A DNA stretch of 64,000 nucleotides from CAVQMC01 sp963713505 (GCA_963713505.1 CAVQMC010000004.1:248001-312000), one strand, 5' to 3'. Numbered from the stretch's first letter, positions 36,579 through 46,242 are shown. The notes: a model not told the origin generated them from the letters alone. A program made the numbers and translations.

Positions 36579-37465
36579 CTCTTCTCCCGGATGAAAAATT
36601 GCTGCAAATTGCTCCATATAAATAACATGTATAACATGCCTGATGTTTTAATTCGAATTCTTTTAGAGATTCTTTTAATGAACAGCCGAGTTTTGCATCT
36701 TCATAATCAACAAGAATTGGACAAACATATATTCCTTTACTAGTTGCAATCCTGCTGTTGGAACAAATCAATTGGTTTAAATCGTATTCTTCAGTTATCA
36801 TTTCACTACTGACATATTCATATTTTTCATAACCGTGAGTTCTGTTTTCTTCCTGTCCTATTTTTAATGAAGGCAGTATTTTAATTCTTGGTCTGGAATA
36901 TCCATGATCTTTAAGTAATTTATAAAAATTTTCAAGAACCTTTTCATCTTCAGAATCTTTCCAAGTTTTTGTAACTGTAATAATAGGAAGGAAATTATTT
37001 TCAAATAAAAGCTTTACTCCGTTCATAGCTTTTTTAAATACACCTATTCCTCTAATAGAATCATTCATTTCTTCGGTATAACCGTCGATGCTTACTCTTA
37101 TTTCCAATGAATAAATCGAATTGCGCGAAATCTCTTCTAACTGTTTTGCTATTTTTTCATTAATCAGCATTCCGTTTGTTAAAACTGTAGCCGGACCTAA
37201 TTCTAAAGTCCTTTTAAGAATTTTGATTATTTCCTTATTAGCAAAAGGTTCTCCGCCTGTAAAATAATATTCTTTAACTCCTAATATTTTGAGATTCTTT
37301 CAGCAGATTATCACATTCTTCAAATGACATAAATTCAAATTTATGGTTTTTAGGTCCGCTGTTGTTAAAACAATGTTTGCATTCTATGTTGCAAATTGTT
37401 CCGCTTACCTGGAACCATAAATTATCAAGATTTTCTAAACCAATTTTAGGATGAGTTAAATTCAT
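36571..37465 (-). pseudogene. Radical SAM protein, one +1 frameshift
   Basis: The N-terminal piece (37274-37465) carries the radical SAM Fe4S4 motif CNIECKHC (C-x3-C-x2-C) in VSGTICNIECKHCFNNSGPK. In the next frame LGVKEYYFTGGEPFANKEII supplies the GGEP SAM-binding motif, and the frame runs on through TNGMLINEKIAKQLEE and RVSIDGY to 36571. One extra base near 37283-37290 separates them. The C-terminus has Cys-rich ends (SLKEFELKHQACYTCYLYGA-ICSN), possibly a second cluster as in SPASM-like proteins. It starts 3 bases after the symporter stop and overlaps the phosphoesterase, so it is firmly in the operon. Reaction unknown. Confidence 0.83.
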
Positions 37466-37468
37466 AAA

Positions 37469-38866
37469 CTAACTTTCTTCAGCATTTTGAAACAATAATT
37501 TATTTTCAACTAATTTATTTTGATATTTTAGTACAATTACAGGAACAAAATAAAAAACTAATATTAAAGCTGTAGCATAAACATTTATTCCAAGCAGATC
37601 CGCATAAGTTCCGCTGCTTATAAACAATGATTTTGGGAACAAACCGAAAGCCGAAATTGCTCCGGCTGCAACTCCTGTCCAAACAGCAAGATGAAAAGAA
37701 ATTTTAGGAGCCGGTAATTTCCAAAAAATAAAAACGGGAGCAAAACCTAAAACCATAGTTCCGCTAATAGTTGTAGCGGAAAGAATTGTAGGAGAAAAGA
37801 ACAAAGGAATTGTTCCAATGACTGCAGTTAAAACCATTACAATTCTTCCTCTGTTTACCGCAGTTAACTTTTCTTTTCTGAGATCAACAACTATTAATTT
37901 GGAAACTGATGCAAATGTTGAGTCGACAGTAGAAGAAGCCGAAGTTATCATAATGAAATTCATAATTATCATCATAAAAACTCCAAATGTTTTTGAAACC
38001 TCAACAGCAGCTTGTCCCTGCAGACCGAAAAGCTTCGCAAATATTCCGACAAAACTAAAAAGAAGAATGAAAATAATTCCCGCTATTGAAGAATAAATAT
38101 AACTTTTTAAAGTAACCTTGTTATTCGAAATAAATCCGCGGTCGGTTAGAACCGGGTCATGAAATGGATAACTGAATATTTGAATTAATGCAACTAATAC
38201 AAGATCCAATCCTCCTTTCATTGTCCAATCTCCGGTTGTAAGAAAAGGTTTAACCGAACCTGCTTTTGGAATAATTATGCTTAACACTATAAAAACCAAA
38301 ACTGCAAAAAGCGCCATCTGCAAAAGATCGGTTATAAGTGAACTTCTTAATCCGCCCTTAAGTGCATACAAAAGTGTTAAAGTTGTAAAAACTACAATTG
38401 AAATTATATATTGAGTTGAACCAACCGGACCGAAATATGTGCCTATAACTTCTGTATTTGACCAGACCTCATTTAATAACCTTATTGCTATTATAAAAGT
38501 AAAAACTTTAACCGCAGTTATACCGAATTTCCTTTCCAAAAATTCGTGCAGACTATTTACATTCAATTCTTTTCTCAATTTATAAATTACAATTCCGGCA
38601 ACTAAAAATGAAAAGTAGTAAGTAGCATAAGCAACTCCGCCAACAATACCGAAATTTAAACCAAGGTTTGCAGCATTTGTAACCGACTTTGCAAAAATCC
38701 AGGAGATTACCAGACTGAAAGTCAACATCATTGTGCCGGGCTGTTTAAGTTTTTGTGAAGTTCCTTTGAAAAAACTTTCTTTAGTTTTTACAAAAGGAGT
38801 CATCAAAATAAGTATTAAAGAAAATGCTATAAGTACAATCCACTGCCACAACAAAACATCAGACAT
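37469..38866 (-). CDS. Sodium:solute symporter (SSS family)
   Basis: A 465-residue polytopic inner-membrane transporter with about 13 hydrophobic helices. SSS features include the N-terminal SWIFAKSVTNAANLGLNFGI (unwound helix 1 region), FGIVGGVAYATYYFSFLVAG, TLLYALKGGLRSSLITDLLQ, and the sodium-site-like region around ITSASSTVDSTFASVSKLIV. It takes up a solute with Na+; the substrate is not readable, but the operon (two glycosyltransferases, a radical SAM protein and a phosphoesterase) suggests a precursor or product of that pathway. An AGGAGA ribosome-binding site precedes the ATG. Confidence 0.88.
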   Translation of the reverse strand: MSDVLLWQWIVLIAFSLILILMTPFVKTKESFFKGTSQKLKQPGTMMLTFSLVISWIFAKSVTNAANLGLNFGIVGGVAYATYYFSFLVAGIVIYKLRKELNVNSLHEFLERKFGITAVKVFTFIIAIRLLNEVWSNTEVIGTYFGPVGSTQYIISIVVFTTLTLLYALKGGLRSSLITDLLQMALFAVLVFIVLSIIIPKAGSVKPFLTTGDWTMKGGLDLVLVALIQIFSYPFHDPVLTDRGFISNNKVTLKSYIYSSIAGIIFILLFSFVGIFAKLFGLQGQAAVEVSKTFGVFMMIIMNFIMITSASSTVDSTFASVSKLIVVDLRKEKLTAVNRGRIVMVLTAVIGTIPLFFSPTILSATTISGTMVLGFAPVFIFWKLPAPKISFHLAVWTGVAAGAISAFGLFPKSLFISSGTYADLLGINVYATALILVFYFVPVIVLKYQNKLVENKLLFQNAEES

Positions 38867-39017
38867 TCTTCAGTCTCCTAAAATCTAAGCTGCAAAGTTG
38901 AAAGAAAAACAAAAAAATGATGACAATAAGAAAATTAATCTTCATCAATATTTCCTTTAATAAATAAATTTACTTGAATTAGAAAAAGGTCAGATATTAA
39001 AATAATAAGGAGGAGAT

Positions 39018-39739
39018 TTAAGATTTAATACGTCTAAGAAGTTTAAATCTTTTAAAAAATGAAGGATGGAAAGCATATTCGGGTAAACTAAATTCGGGAG
39101 ATGAAAGAATTATTTTTCTAATTGATAAGCCAAAAGGAGTTTTTTCTGAAAGCCATAAAAGCAGATCATTTTTATTATCAATGTCACATAAAGTTTCAAG
39201 CAGAAAATAATTTCGGTTTTCTTTTTTGATATTCTTTATAAGTTGAATAAATACATATTTACTTTGCCATGAAATATTATTTAAAATGGATTTGTTGAAA
39301 AAATTTAATCCGAGTAGATAGAAACCGCCGTCTTTTGAAGGTCCAACAACTGCATTGTTTTTATTTTGTAATTTATTAAATGCAGTTATTAGATGAGAAG
39401 CAGAGAATTCAGGAGAATCATTTCCGATTATAATTACATCTTTGTAACCAAGGCTGAAGGCTTTACTTAAAGAATTCTCAAATTTATCTTTAAAATTTTT
39501 TCCGCTTTGATTTATTCTTATAAAATCATGTATATATAATATTCATCCGAATCAGTGGAAACAATAAAATCAAAATCAATTTTATTTTTTGCTTCAATTA
39601 TTGAAGACAGAATTTTATTAGTGAAAATATTTAATAAAATTCCGGATTTATGATCAAACAGGTTTTTATTTCTTGCTTCAATTATTGAATCTTGAATAAA
39701 TAAAATTACAGCTCTTTTTTTCTTAATTATTTCCGGCAT
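39018..39739 (-). pseudogene. TIGR04282-type (DUF2064) glycosyltransferase, frameshifted
   Basis: The gene starts MPEIIKKKRAVILFIQDSII and its first frame stops at 39518. Removing two bases from the TATATATA run near 39530 restores HDFIRINQSGKNFKDKFENS, and the frame then stays open to a TAA at 39018-39020. It contains VIIIGNDSPEFSASHLITAF and VVGPSKDGGFYLLGLNFFNK, the hallmark blocks of DUF2064/TIGR04282, and LETLCDIDNKNDL. Members are GT-A nucleotide-sugar transferases; TIGR04282 and TIGR04283 proteins often occur together, as here. It is the first gene of the five-gene run. The 151-base gap to the symporter shows no clear terminator. Confidence 0.83.
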
Positions 39740-40017
39740 TAAAAATTATTGATGTTGTATTCAACATATTCTTAAAATTAAAATAAAAGTCAGTGATCAA
39801 AAAAGCATCACGAAAAGATAAACTTTAAATTAGGCTAGATATTCAATAAATAATAATAACATTTATTGGTGTAAAATCTGAAAATATAATTACTTATGTA
39901 TTCTTTATCATATTAAAATATTTTAAGATTTTCTATTGTTGTTGATATTAAAATGTTGTTCGTATTTTAGATTCGATTAGTAAATTCGATAAATATTTTC
40001 TCAAATTAAACAAATAA

Positions 40018-42341
40018 ATGATATATAAAAAAGTTGTCCATTGTAATATTCCTTATTATTGATTTCTAACATTATTTCATGTTCAAAAATCATGAGAATT
40101 CAAAAACGAAATGAAGAAAATGTTAATCATTTTAACAAAGTAAGAATGAAGCTCTTAGAAGATGTTCATCAGAACGGAGCATTAATAATATACGGAACTC
40201 AAATAAATTCTTTAGCTGATCAAAATAAAAATGCCGCTTTGGAATTACTTCAAAATTATTTTTGGAAGGGATCAAAAGTAATTGCCGATACTTCGATAAA
40301 TGATAAGCAATTAAAATCCAATTCTATTATTACTTTTAGGAAGTTATAAATCAAATACAGTAATTAAGAAAATTAAATGGATTAATTCCAATTAAATTTA
40401 CCCAAAGTGAGTTTTTATTTAATAACGAAAAATACTCTAATACCGATGAATTAATTTCTCTTTTGTATTATAATCCCTTTAATCCCAATAAACTTTTGTA
40501 TTTGATAAGCGGAAATAATGATAAGATCATTTTAAATAATTTAATGACAAATAGATCAGGAGACATTAGAATATCTTCAAATGGATATACAGATTATCTT
40601 GGTTTTTTCAAATTGAATAAAGACGGAAAATGGATTATAGATAAACAAAGATCCAGAGAATATAAATCCAATTGGAATATTGTTAAAGAAACAAAAAACT
40701 ACAGTTACATTTCTTATTCAAATATTAGTGATACTTTACTACAAAAAATTATTTCTGTAAATGATTCAAACTTTAATAAGGTAAAAAGTTTTATTGGTAA
40801 GAAATTCTATTCAACTAAAACCAATTTCTATATTTTTAACAATTTAGAAGATAAAGGACTTATTACCGGCTTTACGGATTTTTCAAATATATTTTATAAA
40901 GATTCATCTGTTCAAGTTGTTGCAAACAATTGGGTTAACGGAGATGACTTTTCAAAGTGTGCTGAATTATTATTTCTAAAAAATTTTTCTAAACCTAAAC
41001 TTGATTTTTATTAATGAAGGTTTGTCCATTTACTTTTCCGTCAACTGGCAGAAAAAAGGTTACAAATATTGGGCTTCAAAAATTACTCTTTCACAAAATA
41101 TTCCTTCGCTTGTTGAATTATTAAATAATGAAAAGCTTAAATTTATTTCTCCTTTTATTAGTCAACCGCTTTCCGGTATGTTTGTGGAATTTTTAATTAA
41201 AAAATCAGGAAAAGAAAATTTCTTAAAATCATTTACCAATTGGGATATTGATAAAAATTTGCTGCCAAAATTAGAATTTGAATGGAAAGAATATTTAAAA
41301 ATTCAAGCTTCAAAATATAATAAGCAAATTGACTATGATAACGCAAACTTTAAAACAAATTTACCAGAATTTCAAAAAGGATTTTGTTTCGCGCATGTTG
41401 GTTATCAAATTTATAACGGATATTTATCTAAAGAAGCATACAATTCTCTTAAATATATAAATCGAAAATTACATTCTAATTCTTTTTCTATAACTCCGTT
41501 TACATCAATGGATAATGCGAATGAACCTGAGCCTTTAAGATTTTGGGAATTTGCAGGGGCAGAGAATGATGAAAGTCTTATTTATTTAAAACATTGTGCC
41601 GATGAATTAAAAATGACCGCAGTTATGAAACCTCAAATATATTTGGGAAGAAGCGGTTGGCCGGGCGATATAAGAATGAAATCACAACAAGATTGGAAAA
41701 AGTTCTTTCATTATTATTATAACTGGATAATCCATTATTCGATGATTTCGGAAATATATAAAATTCCGATTTTGTGTTTAGGAAATGAATTATCAAAAAC
41801 TACTGTAGGACATGAGCAGCAGTGGATTGAACTTCTAAACAAAATCAGAAAAATTTATCATGGGAAAATAGTATATGATGCAAATTGGGGAAATGAATTT
41901 TCTAAACTTACATTCTGGAATAATTTTGATTATATAGGATTAAGTGAATATTATCCATTAAGTACTAAAGATAATCCGACAGACGATGAATTATATAAAG
42001 GAGCTGAAAAAGTAATTGCAAAAATTGATTCGGTAAGAAAAAGATATAACAAGCAAATAATATTTACCGAAGCCGGATTTAGAAGCTCTGGAGAACCCTG
42101 GAAAACTGCTTTAGAAGGTTCTACAAAAGACAGCATTAATTTAAAAAATCAAGTAAGATGTTATCAAGCACTTTTCAAAGCTGCATATAATAAATCGTGG
42201 CTGGCGGGAATGTATTGGTGGAAGTGGCCGAGTTATTTAAGCTTTAACGGAGAATATTTTGAGGGCGGAGATTTATATCCGCCTAACAATAAACCTGTTG
42301 AAAAAACTATAAGTTATTGGTATTCAAAAAACTGGAAATAG
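40018..42341 (+). pseudogene. Lipoprotein with peptidase-MA-like region and GH113-like barrel, several frameshifts
   Basis: Frames at 40059-40349, about 40390-41014 and 41001-42341 belong to one protein. The probable start is ATG 40018, with a lipobox ISNIISC after one early break. An N-terminal alpha/beta region (ALIIYGTQINS, KVIADTSIND, LGSYKSNTVIKK, then PIKFTQSEF and NPFNPNKLLYLISGN) leads into FINEGLSIYFSVNWQKKGYK, like the Glu-containing helix of gluzincin peptidases though no HExxH is seen. The C-terminal barrel (about 41350-42341) resembles GH113 beta-mannanases: MKPQIYLGRSGWPGDIRM, ILCLGNELSK with a catalytic Glu, IIFTEAGFRSSGEPW with the second. Breaks include extra A at about 40383 and extra T at about 41009. 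Confidence 0.7.
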
Positions 42342-42353
42342 AAAGGAACTGTT

Positions 42354-43142
42354 ATGCCTGAATTACCGGATGTTGAAATATTCAGACAATATTTTAACAG
42401 AACTTCACTTCACAAAAAAATAATTAATACTGAAGTTAAAAGTAATAACATGCTTGGCGAAGTAAGTTCAAAAAGTCTGCAGCAGAGATTAACGAATCAA
42501 AAATTCACAGAGACAAAAAGACATGGAAAATATTTATTTGCAAAGTTGGATAACAATTACTGGCTGATACTTCATTTTGGAATGACAGGTTTTTTAAATT
42601 ATTACAAAAATGCTGACTCTGCATCAAATCACGAAAGATTATTAATCCATTTCAATAATAAATATAAACTGGCCTATGACTGCCAAAGAAAATTAGGATT
42701 AATTGATTCGATAAAAGATTTACAAAAATTCATTGATAAAAAAGAATTGGGCATTGATCCATTATATAAAAATTTTACAAAAAAGAAATTTTTTGAAATT
42801 CTGGAAAGTAAAAAGGGAAGTATAAAAACAGCTTTAATGGATCAAAAATTTATTGCAGGAATTGGAAATATTTACTCGGATGAAATACTTTACCAAACTG
42901 GAATTTATCCCGGAAGATCAATAAGTAAATTATCGAAAAAAAATAAAAATGAGGTTTATAATTCGCTTAAAAAAATTATTTCCAAAGCAATTGATATAAA
43001 AGTCGATGATAATAAATTTCCGAAAAGTTATTTATTAAATCATAGAAAAGCCGGAGAAAAATGTCCTAAGTGTTCCGGGAAAATTAAGAAGGAAACAATT
43101 GGGGGAAGGTCGGCTTATTACTGCAGTAAACATCAAAATTAA
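42354..43142 (+). CDS. Fpg/Nei-family DNA glycosylase
   Basis: A 262-residue bifunctional base-excision glycosylase/AP lyase. The N-terminus is PELPDVEIFRQYF, with the catalytic Pro2 and Glu3 exposed after Met removal. KRHGKYLF carries the family Lys, LHFGMTGFL is conserved, and the helix-two-turn-helix motif is MDQKFIAGIGNIYSDEILYQ. The C-terminal zinc finger is CPKCSGKIKKETIGGRSAYY then CSKHQN: the last Cys of the usual C4 finger is His, giving a C3H finger. It lies 12 bases after the broken lipoprotein gene and 121 bases before the LigD-type genes, which suggests a DNA-repair island. Confidence 0.88.
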   Translation: MPELPDVEIFRQYFNRTSLHKKIINTEVKSNNMLGEVSSKSLQQRLTNQKFTETKRHGKYLFAKLDNNYWLILHFGMTGFLNYYKNADSASNHERLLIHFNNKYKLAYDCQRKLGLIDSIKDLQKFIDKKELGIDPLYKNFTKKKFFEILESKKGSIKTALMDQKFIAGIGNIYSDEILYQTGIYPGRSISKLSKKNKNEVYNSLKKIISKAIDIKVDDNKFPKSYLLNHRKAGEKCPKCSGKIKKETIGGRSAYYCSKHQN

Positions 43143-43263
43143 TATGATTCTAAGTGATAAAGGGACAAACCAAAAAATTTTGTGATCATAAATAATGTTA
43201 GTCTTGACTGTATTATTTATTCTTTATTAGAAATGTATAATTATCATAACAGCAGAATAAATA

Positions 43264-43866
43264 ATGCCGGGAAAAGATTTTTTAAAAGAGTATCATAAGA
43301 AAAGAAATTTTAAGCTTACAAAAGAACCATTCGGCAAAAGTAAAAAGTCCAAAAAGGAAAATATTTTTGTAATCCAGAAACATGATGCAACAAGACTTCA
43401 TTATGATTTTAGGCTTGAAGTTGAGGGTGTCTTAAAATCCTGGGCTGTTCCTAAAGGTCCTTCCACAAATCCTAAAGAAAGAAGATTAGCCGTTCCGACA
43501 GAAGATCATCCAATTGAATATGCGGACTTTGAAGGAATGATTCCCGAAGATGAATACGGCGGCGGAACCGTTATGGTTTGGGATGCCGGAACTTATAAAA
43601 ACTTAAAAGAAGATAATACTCCTTCAATGAAGGAGTCTTTAAGAAAAGGACATGCAACATTCAATTTAAAAGGTAAGAAATTAAAAGGAGGCTATGCATT
43701 AATTAGAACTTCTAAAGGTAAAGAAGAAAAATGGATTTTAGTAAAAGAAAAGGATGGCAAAGCAGATGCCCGAAGGAATCCGGTAAGTACTGAAAATAAA
43801 TCAGTTTTAACTTGCAGGACAATGAATCAAATTAAAAAAGATTGGAAAAAAGAGCACGATGAATAA
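43264..43866 (+). CDS. LigD-type 3'-phosphoesterase domain protein
   Basis: The 200-residue protein is the stand-alone phosphoesterase (PE) module of LigD, which trims 3' ends during bacterial non-homologous end joining. Key blocks are FVIQKHDATRLHYDFRLEVE (His and Asp/Arg active-site residues), LKSWAVPKGPS, VPTEDHPIEYADFEG (second His) and MIPEDEYGGGTVMVWDAGTY. Nothing of the ligase or polymerase domains is fused. Its last 8 bases overlap the ATG region of the ligase gene, so the two are translationally coupled. Confidence 0.93.
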   Translation: MPGKDFLKEYHKKRNFKLTKEPFGKSKKSKKENIFVIQKHDATRLHYDFRLEVEGVLKSWAVPKGPSTNPKERRLAVPTEDHPIEYADFEGMIPEDEYGGGTVMVWDAGTYKNLKEDNTPSMKESLRKGHATFNLKGKKLKGGYALIRTSKGKEEKWILVKEKDGKADARRNPVSTENKSVLTCRTMNQIKKDWKKEHDE

Positions 43867-44854
43867 GCTGCTAAAATCATTACCTGAAAAAGACAAAAAA
43901 AAACTGATGAAGAAAAAACAGCCGAAGTGGATTGATCCGATGCTTGCAAAATTAACACACGAACAATTTTCCGATAAGAACTGGATTTACGAGCGCAAAC
44001 TTGACGGCGAAAGATGTTTGGTCTTTAAAAACGGCAATGATATAAAATTAATGTCGAGAAATAAAAAAGAGCTTAATAAAAATTATCCGGAATTGGTAAA
44101 AGCTATTAGAAAACAAAGCGTGCATAATATAATTGGTGACGGAGAAATTGTTGTTTTTAAAAACGGAAGAACAAGTTTTGAAAGACTTCAGCAAAGAATG
44201 CATTTATCGAATCTGAAGGAAATAAAAAAAAGTAATGTTAAAGTTTATTTCTACATTTTTGATTTGGTTTATTTAGGCAAATACGATCTAACAAATTTAA
44301 AACTGAAAACGAGAAAATCTCTTTTAAAAGACTCAATTAAATTTAAAGATCCTTTACGATTTGTAGTTCACAAAAATGAAAAAGGGAAAAAGTTTTATGA
44401 AGAAGCATGTAAGAAAAAATGGGAAGGATTAATTGCTAAGGAAATAAACAGTTCATATAAGCATAAAAGATCCCAAAAATGGTTGAAGTTTAAATGTTCA
44501 AATCAACAAGAATTTTTAATAATTGGATATACTGATCCTGAAGGAGAGCGTATTGGCTTCGGAGCTCTGCTTGTCGGTTATTATAAAAAAGATGAATTAA
44601 AATATGCAGGCAAAGTCGGAACCGGTTACTCTGATGAACTTCTAAAAAAATTAAGCATGAAGCTTTCAAAATTGGAAAGAAAATCTTCACCTTTAACTGA
44701 AGAAGTTAAAGAAAAAAATGTTCATTGGGTTACTCCAAAACTAGTCGGACAAATCGGTTTTACAGAATGGACAAAAGACGGAAAACTGAGGCACCCGAGA
44801 TTTTTAGGATTGAGAAATGATAAAAAGGCCAAAAATATTGTCAGGGAAAGTTAA
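43859..44854 (+). CDS. ATP-dependent DNA ligase (LigD ligase module)
   Basis: A 331-residue ATP-dependent ligase of LigD type that seals nicks or breaks in end joining. The nucleotidyl-transferase domain has IYERKLDGERCLVFKNG with the adenylated Lys in KLDG, then GDGEIVVF, YIFDLVYL, WEGLIAKEINSSYKHKRSQK-WLKFKC (motif V), and the OB domain begins LIIGYTDPEGERIGFGALLV and ends FTEWTKDGKLRHPRFLGLR. It overlaps the PE gene by 8 bases and is 2 bases from the polymerase gene. It lacks an extra DNA-binding domain, as in other LigD ligase modules. Confidence 0.94.
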   Translation: MNKLLKSLPEKDKKKLMKKKQPKWIDPMLAKLTHEQFSDKNWIYERKLDGERCLVFKNGNDIKLMSRNKKELNKNYPELVKAIRKQSVHNIIGDGEIVVFKNGRTSFERLQQRMHLSNLKEIKKSNVKVYFYIFDLVYLGKYDLTNLKLKTRKSLLKDSIKFKDPLRFVVHKNEKGKKFYEEACKKKWEGLIAKEINSSYKHKRSQKWLKFKCSNQQEFLIIGYTDPEGERIGFGALLVGYYKKDELKYAGKVGTGYSDELLKKLSMKLSKLERKSSPLTEEVKEKNVHWVTPKLVGQIGFTEWTKDGKLRHPRFLGLRNDKKAKNIVRES

Positions 44855-44856
44855 AA

Positions 44857-45781
44857 ATGAGCAAACTTCAATTTGGAAAATATGTTGTTGAGACTTCTAG
44901 GGAAGATAAAGTCTTATTCCCAAAAAGCAAAATTACAAAAGGCGATTTAATTAATTATTACAGAAATATATCAAATTGGATGCTGCCGTATTTAAAAGAT
45001 CGTCCCCTTACAATGCTAAGATATCCGGATGGAATAAAAAGTAAAAAGTTCTTTCAAAAAGACGCACCCGGCTATTTCCCAGATTGGATTACCACGAAAA
45101 AAATTAAAAGAAAAGAGGGCGGATCTGTAGAACATATAATTTGCAATAATGCTTCAACTTTGGTTTATCTAGCAAATCAAGCATGCATTACTCCTCATAT
45201 TTGGTTGAGTAAAATTAATAAGCTCAATTATCCAGATAAATTAATCTTTGATCTTGATCCTTCAAATAATGATTTTGGTGAAGTAAAATTTGCAGCAAAA
45301 AAACTTAGAAATTTATTGGAAGATGAATTGAAACTGTTCAACTTTTATTCAAACAACAGGTTCAAGAGGATTGCATTTGATAGTTCCTTTATCTCAAAAG
45401 GAAAATTTTAATACTGTCAGGAGCTTTGCACAAAAAGTTACAAGATTTATTTCAAAAGAAAATAAAAACAGAATCACTGATGAAGTACGAAAAGACAAAA
45501 GAAAAGGAAGGTTATTCTTAGATTCTGCAAGGAATGCATACGCACAAACTTCAGTTGCTCCTTTTGCGGTTCGTGCAAAACCAAAAGCACCGGTTGCTGT
45601 TCCTTTACATTGGAGTGAATTATCTAATAATAATATGGATTCGCAAAAATATAATATAAAAAATATCTTTAGGAGATTAAGTAAAATTGAAGATCCATGG
45701 AAAAATTTTAGAAGACATAGTAAATCAATTGAGTCTGCTCATAAAAAAATAAATAAAATTACTGAAGAAGATAATATGTAA
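44857..45781 (+). pseudogene. LigD-type polymerase/primase (LigPol) domain, one +1 frameshift
   Basis: Two frames (44857-45411 and 45371-45781) form one LigPol of about 307 residues, the archaeo-eukaryotic-primase-like polymerase that fills ends in NHEJ. The first has DKVLFPKSKITKGDLINYYR, DRPLTMLRYPDG, NNASTLVYLANQACITPHIW and the metal motif LIFDLDPSN. Removing an A from TTCAAACAACAGG near 45350 restores FYSTTGSRGLHLIVPL (catalytic S-G-x-G-x-H-type block), joining the second frame with KGRLFLDSARNAYAQTSVAP and RAKPKAPVAVPLHWSEL. It is 2 bases after the ligase gene. One homopolymer error is the simplest cause. Confidence 0.88.
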
Positions 45782-45792
45782 TAGGATGATTT

Positions 45793-46191
45793 ATGTTTTG
45801 GTTAGACTTGTTATTTGCATTTATAATAGCGTTAATATTCGCATCACTGCTGGTTACAATTTTTGGTAAAAGCAGGTTTGGTTTATCACTATTTATAATT
45901 TTTTTAATTTTGTTTGCAGGGGTTTGGGCCGGAGGAATATGGTTTACGCCGATTGGACCAAAGTTATTTGAAGTTTACTGGCTTCCTTTTGTAGTTGTAG
46001 CAATTGTTTTGAGTTTATTAATTGCAGCTTTGAGTCCGGGAAAAATTGATAGATATCCGCCTGTAAAAATGATTACTAAAGAAGAAGAAATTAAAAATAT
46101 AAAAGAAAAGAAAACAATTAGTTTTTTTGCTTTGTTTTTGTTAATCGCACTTATCATAATAATTATTTTAAGATATACAATTGGTTTGTAG
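45793..46191 (+). CDS. Small polytopic membrane protein, unknown function
   Basis: The 132-residue product has four hydrophobic helices (about 3-22, 27-47, 62-80 and 108-129) separated by short loops, with one charged cytoplasmic-type loop (KMITKEEEIKNIKEKK). A GGG-WFTPIGP segment after helix two is noticeable but not diagnostic. I recognise no family of known function. It starts 11 bases after the LigPol gene and just before a PRC-barrel gene, so it may be part of the same stress or repair island. Confidence 0.65.
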   Translation: MFWLDLLFAFIIALIFASLLVTIFGKSRFGLSLFIIFLILFAGVWAGGIWFTPIGPKLFEVYWLPFVVVAIVLSLLIAALSPGKIDRYPPVKMITKEEEIKNIKEKKTISFFALFLLIALIIIIILRYTIGL

Positions 46192-46242
46192 CTTAAGTTT
46201 GAAAGCCTAAATTAAAATTGATTTATAATGCCCGGAGGTAAA

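Noticed and set aside
37818..38096. Plus-strand open frame opposite the symporter gene (and similar frames opposite carB, cyclase and yidC)
   Set aside because: These are antisense shadows of well-supported genes, without ribosome-binding sites or recognisable domains.
34946..39739. True arsenosugar biosynthesis cluster
   Set aside because: The family names alone suggest it; no arsenic methyltransferase, reductase or regulator is visible in the window.
39740..40017. Short palindrome ATGTTG-TATT-CAACAT as an operator or promoter element
   Set aside because: Six-base arms in AT-rich sequence are weak evidence, and no regulator gene is adjacent.
46228..46242. Upstream ATG for the PRC-barrel protein
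   Set aside because: The GGAGG site at 46234-46238 lies between this ATG and the next one at 46243, which marks the later ATG as the real start.
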